From Desulfitobacterium hafniense DCB-2 (GTDB lineage Bacteria > Bacillota > Desulfitobacteriia > Desulfitobacteriales > Desulfitobacteriaceae), in NCBI RefSeq assembly GCF_000021925.1, contig NC_011830.1:4995001-5059000 (forward strand): DNA of 64,000 nucleotides. The letters run 5' to 3'. Under the pieces are notes generated by a model, which was not told where the DNA came from, made no database searches, and saw only the letters and a program-made list of their open reading frames with translations. The translations under genes were made by a program, and so were the position numbers. This document shows positions 1 through 7,043 of the stretch, piece after piece. Positions within the stretch are counted from its first letter, which is position 1. Each line of letters opens with the position of its first letter.

Positions 1-191
1 AATTCAACTTGATTCTTAAAAGTATTAAGTGTCTGTAATAAGAATAAAAATGAAGACATTAGGTTTGATTTTCCGGAACCGTTTTCACCATAAATAAAAA
101 CAACTTTTTTGGGTTTACCATATGCCTTCCTCAGATCGAGCGTAATATTCGAAAAAGATCTAAAGTTCTTTAGCTCAAAATAAGTGATCAT
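1..191 (-). CDS. AAA-type ATPase, N-terminal part only (runs off window)
   Basis: The minus strand encodes a protein starting MITYFELKNFRSF, followed within about 40 residues by a Walker A loop GENGSGKSNL. This start (a FxxFRSF-type opening and an early P-loop) is typical of the RecF/OLD-like AAA_15 ATPases that are often found alone or in defence and toxin-type loci. A GGAGGTG ribosome binding site (197-203) lies six bases before the ATG, and a TATAAT-like -10 lies a little further upstream. Only the first 63 codons are present, so the signature and Walker B motifs, and hence the exact family, cannot be judged. Confidence 0.75.
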   Translation of the reverse strand, partial: MITYFELKNFRSFSNITLDLRKAYGKPKKVVFIYGENGSGKSNLMSSFLFLLQTLNTFKNQVE

Positions 192-342
192 ATTAACACC
201 TCCATTTGTTATATATTATAACACTTTCTCGGATTAATAGTACTGATCTTTAGATTTTTTTGGACCAATGAATCATTCATAGCTTTTTGCACAAAAATAA
301 GTGTTTTTTTAGCGCCTATCATCTCAAAATCTTTTTCCCTGA

Positions 343-1827
343 TTACTCCATGATCTGTCTGACGGCTTTATGCCACCCTTGATAATACTTTTCTTTGCGC
401 TCCTCTGCCATCTGAGGTTTAAAAGAGCGTTCCATTTTTGCCTTGTCTCTTAATTCCTCTTTGCTGCTCCAGAATCCTATCGCCAGCCCAGCCAGATAGG
501 CCGCTCCTAAGGCTGTGGTTTCAATACAATGGGGGCGTTCCACTTCCACACCCAAAATATCTGCCTGAAACTGCATCAAGAGGTTGTTGACCACCGCTCC
601 CCCATCCACTTTGAGAAGTTGGAGAGGCAATTGAGAATCCGCCTCCATAGCCTCCAGAATGTCCCTGGTCTGATAAGCCATGGACTCCAAAGCGGCACGA
701 ATGATATGATTTTTATTGCTGCCGCGGGTCAAGCCCACAATGGCCCCCCGAGCGTCCATATCCCAGTAAGGTGCCCCCAGCCCCGTAAAAGCAGGCACCA
801 GGTAAACGCCGCCATTGTCGGCAACCTTGCCTGCGAAGTATTCCGAATCCCCAGCGGTTTCAATAAGCTTTAATTCATCCCGCAGCCATTGCATTACCGC
901 TCCAGCCATAAAGACACTGCCCTCCAGGGCATAGATTACTTTTTCATCGAGCCCCCAGGCGATGGTGCTGATGAGGCCATGCCGGGATTCATAGAGTTCT
1001 TCTCCTGTATTAAGCAGCATAAAGCAGCCGGTGCCATAGGTATTCTTGGCCATCCCCGGTGCAAAGCAGGCCTGCCCGAAGAGGGCTGCTTGCTGATCCC
1101 CGGCAATGCCGGCAATAGGAATAGGATGCCCGAAAAGGCCCTCGGCGGCTGTCTCTCCGTAGATAGTGCTGGAGGGCTTTACCTCTGGGAGCATGGCTAA
1201 AGGAATATTGAGCACCTGAAGCAGATCCGGGTCCCAAGCCAAGGTCTTAATATTATAGAGGAGAGTGCGGGAGGCATTGGAGTAGTCTGTAACATGAATG
1301 CGGCCCTTGGTCAGATTCCACACCAGCCAGGTATCCATGGTGCCAAAGAGCAGCTCGCCCTTTTCGGCCTTTTCCTGGGCACCCGGCACCCGATCTAAGA
1401 TCCAGCGGATTTTAGTGCCTGAAAAATAGGCATCCAAGACTAAGCCTGTTTTCTCCTTGAACAAAGGCTCTAATCCTTTCATCTTTAGTTCATCACAGAG
1501 GGGAGCCGTTCTCCTACACTGCCAGACAATCGCATTGGTTACAGACTTTCCCGTATGTTTGTCCCAAACCACCGTGGTTTCCCGCTGATTGGTAATTCCG
1601 ATCCCCGCAATCTCTTCGCTGGTTACTTGATAGCGGGCCAGCAGCTCGGCAATGACCCCGTATTGAGTGCTCCATACTTCTTCCGGATCATGCTCTACCC
1701 AGCCGGGCTGGGGGTAAATTTGCGTAAATTCCTTTTGCGCCACGCCGACGATTTGGCTTTCCCTATCAAAAAGGATGGCCCGGCAGCTGGTTGTCCCCTG
1801 ATCCAAGGCAAGGACGTACTTCTTCAT
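343..1827 (-). CDS. glpK: Glycerol kinase
   Basis: ATP-dependent phosphorylation of glycerol to sn-glycerol 3-phosphate in the cytoplasm (FGGY family). The 494-residue product has the family length and shows LALDQGTTS at the N-terminus, the GDQQAALFGQ and YGTGCFML nucleotide-binding segments, and the DGGAVVN motif near the C-terminus. The reading frame is open for a further 41 codons upstream, but the ATG used here follows an AAGGGGGA ribosome binding site and begins with the family-typical MKKYVLALDQGT, so the longer form is rejected. No glpF or glpD lies beside it in the window. In many Gram-positive GlpKs a histidine in a NIHxLxWD segment is phosphorylated by HPr; here the segment reads NIKTLAWD, so that control is probably absent. 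Confidence 0.95.
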   Translation of the reverse strand: MKKYVLALDQGTTSCRAILFDRESQIVGVAQKEFTQIYPQPGWVEHDPEEVWSTQYGVIAELLARYQVTSEEIAGIGITNQRETTVVWDKHTGKSVTNAIVWQCRRTAPLCDELKMKGLEPLFKEKTGLVLDAYFSGTKIRWILDRVPGAQEKAEKGELLFGTMDTWLVWNLTKGRIHVTDYSNASRTLLYNIKTLAWDPDLLQVLNIPLAMLPEVKPSSTIYGETAAEGLFGHPIPIAGIAGDQQAALFGQACFAPGMAKNTYGTGCFMLLNTGEELYESRHGLISTIAWGLDEKVIYALEGSVFMAGAVMQWLRDELKLIETAGDSEYFAGKVADNGGVYLVPAFTGLGAPYWDMDARGAIVGLTRGSNKNHIIRAALESMAYQTRDILEAMEADSQLPLQLLKVDGGAVVNNLLMQFQADILGVEVERPHCIETTALGAAYLAGLAIGFWSSKEELRDKAKMERSFKPQMAEERKEKYYQGWHKAVRQIME

Positions 1828-2033
1828 GGTTTTCCCCCTTATTCGTCCAGCATCAGCTTTTACTTTAAATTTCGCATCTTTAGGTATTTCTATCGTTTTG
1901 CAGAAAACAACAGCCGTACCTTCAGTCAATTTCGAAAGAACTTTCTTCATCTGTTTTGTCTATAGTTTACCACAAGTAAGAAGGAGCTGAGAGCGATTCA
2001 TTGGTAAAAAAGATTTACTTGCGTACATACGGC

Positions 2034-2071
2034 GAGATAGGCACCATCCCTTGCGGGATAACGCCTATCTC
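2034..2071. terminator. Intergenic hairpin between glpK and the cyclase-like gene
   Basis: GAGATAGGC (2034-2042) pairs with GCCTATCTC (2063-2071). The T-rich tail is on the plus strand, although both neighbouring genes run on the minus strand. It may still end transcription of the upstream cyclase-like gene, but the minus-strand U tract is weak and distant. Confidence 0.45.
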
Positions 2072-2081
2072 TTGTTTTTAT

Positions 2082-3653
2082 TCATTTCCCAAACAGCTGC
2101 TCATACCGACTTAAGGCACGAATGGCGGTGAGCGCTGTGGTTATGGGTTCCTCGTAGTCCCAACCTTTAGCGTAGATAGCCTTATAGGAGGGTTTAAACG
2201 AACCGTTAAGATTCTGCGAGTACATAAGATGGATGCTGCCCTTATCCAGCACTTGCTGAGGAACAGCCCTACCATATCTCAACAGTCCGGACAAAGCCAA
2301 CCCTGTCTCAACTATAGATCCCCAGCCCCCGTCCTCTTGTTGGGACTCCACGATAAAATTGATGGCTTTTTGCCTTGCTTCTAAGATATCCCGGGTCAGA
2401 TAAAGCTGGTGCCAGTTAAATTTCCACTTACTGAAAAGTTCCAGAGCCTGGGCTGTGCTATAGATTGAACCTTCGTACCAGGATGAGGTAAAAGCCCCTT
2501 GAGCATCCTGCTGAGCTGATAACCACCCTAGCCCCCGATAGACGGACTCCTCTTGGGTTCGCCCTCGTCGCCATAAAGCCTCCAGGGCATGAATGGTGAC
2601 ATCAACACTGGAAATATACACAGGAAACTCGGAAGTGATCTGAGGTGGGGTTCCTTCAAAGCTGGGAAAAGTCCCCCAACTCCCATCCTTGTTTTGCAGC
2701 CTTTTGAGAAGCTGGACTCCCAGAGGATTTTCCGCCCCCACCTGATAGAGGCCGATCAAAGCAACTGCCGTGTCGTCCAAATCAGGATGAGTGTAGGGGG
2801 GAGTGCTGCCATAGCTGCCGTCGGCATTCTGTGCCTGTTTTAACCAAGCGACCCCCGGCTCCAACCAGGAATTACCCCTCCACCCATTGCCGGTTTCCCC
2901 GGCGATGCAGACCGCCCACCCCATAGCCCAGTTCTTGAGTTGATCAAAGGCCGGCCAGGCTCCGGTAGCATACTGTTTCTGAATCAGCCAGCGCCCGGCC
3001 CGCTGGCATGGCTCCGGGTACCCCCCCAAACGCATAATCCCCAGAATGGCCAGGCTGGTGGCGATAATATCCTCCGACCAGGAACCGTCCTCCATCTGAG
3101 TATCGAGAAGATATTGAATTCCCCTGTTCAGCCCCTCCTGAGATTCCGTAGCGAGCAGGGAAGCCGCCACCACTACCGGCCGGCCATAGAGAGGCAATTT
3201 GGCCAGCACACTTTCTTCCAGAATGTTGGGAAGAATGATTTCTTCAGGAGTCGGGCCTTCCAGTCCGGGAACCACCCGCTGACCCAAGGTCAAAATCATT
3301 TGAGAAAACTGCCTGGCCTGGGAAAGCACTTGGAGCTTGGCCATCCATCCCCCTTGACTCCCCTGCAGAGCCAGACGCGCAATCTTCGTGATTTCTTCGT
3401 CGGGCTGGCCCCCAGGGACCTTTCCCCAACCCCCGCGATTATTCTGCCATAACCACTGAATCCCCCGCTGTTGGGCCCCCTTGAACTCCCGGCCCAGGGC
3501 CAGCAGGGCCAGGGAGGCCAAGGCCGTCGCCCCAGGGCTGGGGGAAACACCATGGTCCTGATCAAGCTTATCCGCTAAAATCTGCTCTACCCCTTCAGAC
3601 ACATAGGTTTGAGCTTTATCTAAAGAATCACTTAAATTCTTGCCAAAATTCAA
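2082..3653 (-). CDS. Squalene-hopene/terpene cyclase-like protein (short form)
   Basis: Member of the prenyltransferase/squalene-cyclase repeat superfamily (alpha-alpha barrel). Several QW-type repeats are visible (QMEDGSWSE, QNADGSYGS, QNKDGSWGT, QQEDGGWGS), and a DLDDTA motif near residue 292 matches the DXDD proton-donor motif of class II terpene cyclases. About 523 residues is clearly shorter than the usual 620-650 of squalene-hopene cyclases. The frame opens at an ATG six codons upstream, but GGAGGTGAT overlaps that region and sits seven bases before a TTG, so TTG is the more likely start. There is no signal peptide. Neighbours give no pathway context. It could make or modify a polycyclic terpenoid, or be a repeat protein of another role; substrate unknown. 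Confidence 0.75.
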   Translation of the reverse strand: MNFGKNLSDSLDKAQTYVSEGVEQILADKLDQDHGVSPSPGATALASLALLALGREFKGAQQRGIQWLWQNNRGGWGKVPGGQPDEEITKIARLALQGSQGGWMAKLQVLSQARQFSQMILTLGQRVVPGLEGPTPEEIILPNILEESVLAKLPLYGRPVVVAASLLATESQEGLNRGIQYLLDTQMEDGSWSEDIIATSLAILGIMRLGGYPEPCQRAGRWLIQKQYATGAWPAFDQLKNWAMGWAVCIAGETGNGWRGNSWLEPGVAWLKQAQNADGSYGSTPPYTHPDLDDTAVALIGLYQVGAENPLGVQLLKRLQNKDGSWGTFPSFEGTPPQITSEFPVYISSVDVTIHALEALWRRGRTQEESVYRGLGWLSAQQDAQGAFTSSWYEGSIYSTAQALELFSKWKFNWHQLYLTRDILEARQKAINFIVESQQEDGGWGSIVETGLALSGLLRYGRAVPQQVLDKGSIHLMYSQNLNGSFKPSYKAIYAKGWDYEEPITTALTAIRALSRYEQLFGK

Positions 3654-3957
3654 TCGATCACCTCCATCCATCCCTTTATCCTATGCATAAACAAAATTTT
3701 TGTTAGAAATAATCACTTCAAACCGTGCAGCAGGGAGTTTGCTCAGGCCTCTAAAGACTATAGGCCGAGCCAGGGGTTGCGCAATAAAGGCTAAATGTTC
3801 TAAACTCTTAATATGACAATGAAACTATCTCGTACAAAGGCAGTAAAGAGTTTATTGCTGACACTTATCCTGTAAAATAGGCAGAAACAACAGGCTTGCC
3901 TTGCCGGGTGGCAACGAAAATAAAGAAGCAACTATACTAACACTGGGAGGTACCAAA

Positions 3958-4332
3958 ATGGAGAAAATCAATATGGAGAAAATCAATTTAGAAGAAAAAC
4001 TTCAACTTTTTAATGAATACTGGAGTCCTAAAATTATCGGAGAAATCAATGATTCCTATGTAAAAGTTGCTAAATTTAAAGGAGAATTTACTTGGCATGT
4101 TCATGACAATGAAGATGAAATGTTCTACGTGGTTAAAGGTATATTAACAGTAAAGTTTAAAGATAAAGACATCCACTTGTATGAAGGGGAATTCATTATT
4201 ATTCCAAAAGGAACTGAGCATATGCCCGTTGCCCCGGAAGAAGTCCATGTGCTTTTAATAGAACCCAAACGCACCTTAAACACTGGCAACGTCATAAACG
4301 ATAAGACCATCGAAAAACTCGAGAGAATATGA
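3958..4332 (+). CDS. Small cupin-domain protein
   Basis: 124-residue single cupin barrel. Motif 1 is seen as WHVHDNEDEMFYVVKG (two His and one Glu metal ligands) and motif 2 as GEFIIIPKGTEHMP with the third His. Such proteins bind a metal and may be small dioxygenases, isomerases or sensors; the substrate is not predictable. The start is set by GGGAGG seven bases before the ATG; an immediately repeated MEKIN gives a tandem start-like duplication. It is monocistronic on the plus strand between minus-strand genes and ends at a bidirectional terminator. The preceding 300 bases hold no gene, only a short AACAAAA/TTTTGTT dyad. Confidence 0.85.
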   Translation: MEKINMEKINLEEKLQLFNEYWSPKIIGEINDSYVKVAKFKGEFTWHVHDNEDEMFYVVKGILTVKFKDKDIHLYEGEFIIIPKGTEHMPVAPEEVHVLLIEPKRTLNTGNVINDKTIEKLERI

Positions 4333-4364
4333 CAAAGCAATAAATGCTACGGTACAAACAGAAA

Positions 4365-4384
4365 AAGGAGGCATTTGCCTCCTT
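4365..4384. terminator. Bidirectional terminator
   Basis: AAGGAGGC pairs with GCCTCCTT around an ATTT loop. On the minus strand it is followed by TTTTCTGTTT, which suits the end of the DUF3793 gene; on the plus strand it closes the cupin gene. Confidence 0.7.
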
Positions 4385-4399
4385 AAACTTCATTTTGCT

Positions 4400-4993
4400 C
4401 TATGCGCTTTTTCTTTGGATGCTGAGGACAGCCTGAACCACTTTTTCCCGTTCTTCATCATAAGCTTCAAAGGTCTTCAGGGCGTTTTCCACATCCTGAT
4501 AAACCTTCCAGTACTTGCAGGCCAGGCAGGGTGCCCCGTTGCCCTTCATAAAAGCAGTCACATCTTCCACGGGATAACCCAGGAAAATCCCCAGTTCATG
4601 AGGACATTCCTCCTCAAACCGCTGCCTTAACAGACAGAGACTGTCTTCTACTTTAGGCAAATCAGCATACCCCTGTCCTTTAAGGAAGTTTTTATTCTTC
4701 CAGAACGCCAGACAGTTGGCCAGGGTCTCATCCCGATAGAATAAAACAATCACCCGATCGTCTTTGCGCCTTAGCTCACAGTAACATACCCGCAGCTGTT
4801 GACAGATTCCCTCTTTATAGCGATCCCAGAGGGTGAGCATCTCCCGCTTATGGTTAACAAAGGTCATCAAAGAGGATGGCTTAATCTCGGCCAAAGTCGG
4901 AGCAATATCATATTGGATTTTATAGAAAAGAAAGTCTCGATCTTCAAATCGGTCTAAAGCTCTGAAAAAATCATGAACACATGCCTTGCTCAT
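4400..4993 (-). CDS. DUF3793 family protein
   Basis: 197-residue cytoplasmic protein with the family's hallmark C-terminal segment PHELGIFLGYPVEDV, a nearby CLACKYWKVY and conserved CYCELRRK. The biochemical function is unknown; in clostridia and relatives the family often sits beside iron-responsive genes. The ATG chosen has GGAGG eight bases upstream; a GTG three codons earlier overlaps that ribosome binding site and is unlikely. It is the second gene of an operon with the DUF2325 gene, 34 bases downstream of it, and probably shares its Fur-type promoter. Confidence 0.8.
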   Translation of the reverse strand: MSKACVHDFFRALDRFEDRDFLFYKIQYDIAPTLAEIKPSSLMTFVNHKREMLTLWDRYKEGICQQLRVCYCELRRKDDRVIVLFYRDETLANCLAFWKNKNFLKGQGYADLPKVEDSLCLLRQRFEEECPHELGIFLGYPVEDVTAFMKGNGAPCLACKYWKVYQDVENALKTFEAYDEEREKVVQAVLSIQRKSA

Positions 4994-5027
4994 TTCCGCC
5001 ACCTCCTGAGAAGAATTCCTTAGTTAA

Positions 5028-5318
5028 TTAACATGCACATTCCTCTAATTTACTCAATTCCCGTTCCAAGGCTTTTAAACTGCTGCTATGACTGCGGATG
5101 ATGGGAATGTTCCGGTTTTTGGCCACCTTTACGGCGACTTTGACCATAGCATGGGATACGGTTCCGGTAAAAAGAACGATCCCATCCGGCTCCCCCATTA
5201 CTTTTTCAAAACGTGTTGGAAGCTGAGTATAGACCTTTACATTATGCCCACGTTTTGATCCGATATGTATGTAATCCTTCTCCATGCGATCAAGCCCGCC
5301 AATAAGTAATATCGACAT
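5028..5318 (-). CDS. DUF2325 domain protein
   Basis: 96-residue protein of the DUF2325 family (a small Rossmann-like fold): MSILLIGGLDRME at the start, a central GEPDGIVLFTGTVSHAMVK, and RSHSSSLKALER near the end. Function unknown. The open frame extends upstream, but AAGGAG precedes this ATG and the family begins here. It heads a two-gene operon with DUF3793. A promoter overlapped by a Fur-box-like sequence lies about 60-90 bases upstream, so iron-repressed expression is likely. Confidence 0.8.
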   Translation of the reverse strand: MSILLIGGLDRMEKDYIHIGSKRGHNVKVYTQLPTRFEKVMGEPDGIVLFTGTVSHAMVKVAVKVAKNRNIPIIRSHSSSLKALERELSKLEECAC

Positions 5319-5376
5319 TGAATCCCACACTCCTTTTTCCTTATCCTTAGCATCGTCATTTAATGAGCCTGCTCTA

Positions 5377-5409
5377 ACTATACTATAATTGATAATGATT
5401 TTCAATATC
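5377..5409 (-). promoter_or_regulatory. Promoter overlapped by a Fur-box-like operator
   Basis: On the minus strand TTGAAA (5400-5405) and TATAGT (5377-5382) are 17 bases apart. The plus strand 5391-5409 reads GATAATGATTTTCAATATC, matching 16 of 19 positions of the classic Fur consensus. The operator covers the -35 and spacer, as expected for repression by an iron-loaded Fur protein. Confidence 0.7.
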
Positions 5410-5477
5410 ATATTTGCATTATTTTTTGTTTTTTGCCGCTTTTTATTCACCCAGCCGCTTATTTCCGGAGATAGGAA

Positions 5478-5509
5478 AAGGGACCCCTTCATTTTGGAAA
5501 GGATCCCTT
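5478..5509 (-). terminator. Intrinsic terminator, dispersed hairpin copy 1
   Basis: On the minus strand AAGGGATCCTTTC pairs with GAAGGGGTCCCTT followed by TTCC. The same hairpin recurs at 5957-5988 and 11275-11307. It overlaps the last codons of the small ORF downstream of the MGMT-like gene. Confidence 0.65.
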
Positions 5510-5602
5510 GTCCAGCCACTTTTTAGCGGCGTCGAATACGGGCATATCGCTTTTGGGGGGCAGCTGTCCGGATAGGGTACCTCCGCCAGGGCCTTCTTTC
5601 AT
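5489..5602 (-). CDS. Putative 37-residue peptide coupled to the MGMT-like gene
   Basis: Its ATG overlaps the stop codon of the upstream gene as ATGA, suggesting translational coupling. The peptide starts MKEGPGGGTLSGQLPP and ends WLDKGSFPK; the last five codons lie in the first arm of a terminator hairpin and the stop is in the loop. I recognise no family. It may be a real small protein or a chance frame. Confidence 0.35.
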   Translation of the reverse strand: MKEGPGGGTLSGQLPPKSDMPVFDAAKKWLDKGSFPK

Positions 5603-5892
5603 CCAGACCAGCGATGGGTTTTCATGTCCACACGACCTCCTGGCAGGAAGGTAATGCCTTCATTTTCCAAAAGTATTTTCCTTACCTCTGCATGGCTGTC
5701 ACCCGTGATAGAGCCGTCAGCTCTGACGACTCGGTGACATGGTAACTTCTCTGGACAAAATCGCATGGCCCGCCCAACCTCACGTGCTGAACGAGGTCGA
5801 CCCAACATCCAAGAAATTTCGCCGTATGACACCACCTTGCCGTAAGGAATCTTGCCGACAATAGCATATACTTGTTCAAAGAAATCATTCAC
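5599..5892 (-). CDS. MGMT-family protein, DNA-binding/methyl-acceptor domain only
   Basis: 97 residues covering only the C-terminal domain of O6-alkylguanine-DNA alkyltransferases. The helix-turn-helix with its arginine finger is seen (GRPRSAREVGRAMR) and the acceptor motif is PCHRVV, so the reactive cysteine is present, unlike alkyltransferase-like ATL proteins, which have Trp there. The N-terminal domain of full-length Ogt/Ada is absent. The start is a GTG with AGAGGTGA upstream; the longer frame from 5925 lacks a ribosome binding site. Likely function is repair or recognition of alkylated guanine, probably overlapping nucleotide excision repair. It overlaps the 37-codon ORF by four bases. 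Confidence 0.8.
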   Translation of the reverse strand: MNDFFEQVYAIVGKIPYGKVVSYGEISWMLGRPRSAREVGRAMRFCPEKLPCHRVVRADGSITGDSHAEVRKILLENEGITFLPGGRVDMKTHRWSG

Positions 5893-5956
5893 AAATCCCT
5901 CACCTCTGGATTGCTTATGGAACACATTAATAACAGCATAACAGATTAAGACAAGA

Positions 5957-5988
5957 AAGGGAGCCCTTCATTTTGGAAAGGATCCCTT
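5957..5988 (-). terminator. Dispersed terminator hairpin copy 2 (scar of deleted chaperone gene)
   Basis: Same imperfect palindrome as copies 1 and 3. Here it abuts the residual start codon of a deleted torD-like gene; in the duplicate locus the equivalent hairpin (11275-11307) stands just downstream of the intact chaperone gene. Confidence 0.65.
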
Positions 5989-6089
5989 CACTTCATTTCT
6001 TATACTACCTACCGTCTTAATGGACCTACCTTGTTCATCCATAATTTGTCCTTACTTCCTATATTATAATGTTCGCCGACCACTTTCAA
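5989..6089 (-). pseudogene. Deletion remnant of a torD-like chaperone gene with retained promoter
   Basis: Aligns with the 5' flank of the intact chaperone gene (12020-12119): the promoter TTGAAA (6084-6089) and TATAAT (6063-6068), the leader, the AGGTAG ribosome binding site and the ATG (5994-5996) are all kept. The coding region is gone: ATG-AAG-TGA runs directly into the terminator hairpin. Confidence 0.7.
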
Positions 6090-6130
6090 CATCTGTTACG
6101 GCTTCCTGTTGCCGGGACTTAGCATCCTGC

Positions 6131-6823
6131 TCACTCTTTCTCACCGAATTTATAGCCGACTCCCCAGACTGTCTGCAGATATTTAGGCTTGGAGGGATCC
6201 TCCTCAATCTTCTCCCGAATCTTGCAGATAAAAACGGCGATACCGGTCAGCTCCCCCACATAATCTTCCCCCCACACATAGGTAAGAAGCTGCTTCCGGG
6301 TATACACTTTGCCAGGATGGCTGGCCATATAAGCCAGGATCTTAAACTCTTTGGGTGTGAGCTCCACACGCTTGCCTTTCAAGCGGGCCTCATAACGCTT
6401 AAAAAAGATCTCCAAATCTCCCAGCTTGATGCTTTCTCTTTCCTCTGTTTCACCGGCTTGGTGATCCCGCCGGCGGAGCAAAGCCTCGATGCGCAAAGAT
6501 AATTCCAAAGAGCTGAAGGGCTTGACGAGATAATCATCGGCTCCCGCTTTAAAACCCACACTTTTGTCCACGATGTCTCCTTTGGCAGACAAAATGATAA
6601 TGGGGACATTACTGCCCTTTTTGCGAAGCTGGGCACACACATCAAAGCCATTGAGTTTCGGCATCATGACATCCAAAATCACCAGGTCGGGATTCTCTGC
6701 TTCAAAAACAGCCAAGGCCTCCGCACCATCCGCTGCATAGCAAAAATCATAGCCGTCCTCTGTGATAATATACTCCACGACAATACGTATGCTCTCTTCA
6801 TCATCAGCCAGCATAATCTTCAT
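6131..6823 (-). CDS. OmpR/PhoB-family response regulator (intact copy)
   Basis: 230 residues: receiver domain (acidic pocket D7-D8, phosphoacceptor D51, S79, K101 in YLVKPF) followed by a winged-helix DNA-binding domain (ELTPKEFKILAYM, then VWGVGYKF at the end). It should activate or repress target promoters when phosphorylated. It lies downstream of the first dmsABC-like operon and upstream of a deleted chaperone gene. Its original partner kinase upstream is reduced to a scar of about 85 bases. A near-identical but nonsense-interrupted copy lies at 12161-12859 beside an intact kinase, which is therefore the likely partner of this regulator. Confidence 0.93.
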   Translation of the reverse strand: MKIMLADDEESIRIVVEYIITEDGYDFCYAADGAEALAVFEAENPDLVILDVMMPKLNGFDVCAQLRKKGSNVPIIILSAKGDIVDKSVGFKAGADDYLVKPFSSLELSLRIEALLRRRDHQAGETEERESIKLGDLEIFFKRYEARLKGKRVELTPKEFKILAYMASHPGKVYTRKQLLTYVWGEDYVGELTGIAVFICKIREKIEEDPSKPKYLQTVWGVGYKFGEKE

Positions 6824-6873
6824 CTTCTATCGCCCCTTTCCCCGCCCCATCCTAACCGGGTATCCCCCAGGGT

Positions 6874-6960
6874 TTAAAAATTCAGGTGGATCCTGCCTTG
6901 GCTAAGGCTGATCCTCTACAATGCCATTATCCTGAACATTAATGAGCACTTCATGATGAT
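6874..6960 (-). pseudogene. Remnant of a deleted histidine kinase gene
   Basis: The minus strand holds two short pieces matching the intact kinase at 12914-14608: a stretch encoding EVLINVQDNGI followed by EDQP (the N/G1 box of the ATPase domain), then a C-terminal HLNF-stop equivalent to HLDF-stop. More than 1.6 kb between and upstream has gone. Its position, between the dmsC-like terminator and the response regulator, is the same as that of the intact kinase in the second locus. Confidence 0.75.
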
Positions 6961-6982
6961 CTTGATTGATCCCTCTGATTCT

Positions 6983-7013
6983 AAAAAGGAGTATCTTGGC
7001 GGATACTCCTTTT
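6983..7013 (-). terminator. Terminator of the first dmsABC-like operon
   Basis: AAAAGGAGTATC and GATACTCCTTTT form a 12-bp stem with a six-base loop; on the minus strand it is followed by TTTTTAGA. The same stem follows the second operon at 14653-14683. Confidence 0.85.
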
Positions 7014-7043
7014 GGGTGCTCATCGTGCCTGGGTGAGGGAAAA

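Noticed and set aside
1828..1950. 41-codon upstream extension of glpK
   Set aside because: Not part of any GlpK, and the internal ATG has the ribosome binding site and the conserved N-terminus.
5391..5409. Fur box read as part of a hairpin terminator
   Set aside because: No stable stem and no T run; its overlap with a -35 and -10 pair supports an operator instead.
5319..5519. 67-codon upstream extension of the DUF2325 gene
   Set aside because: It runs through the Fur-type promoter and a terminator hairpin and is not conserved in the family's N-terminus.
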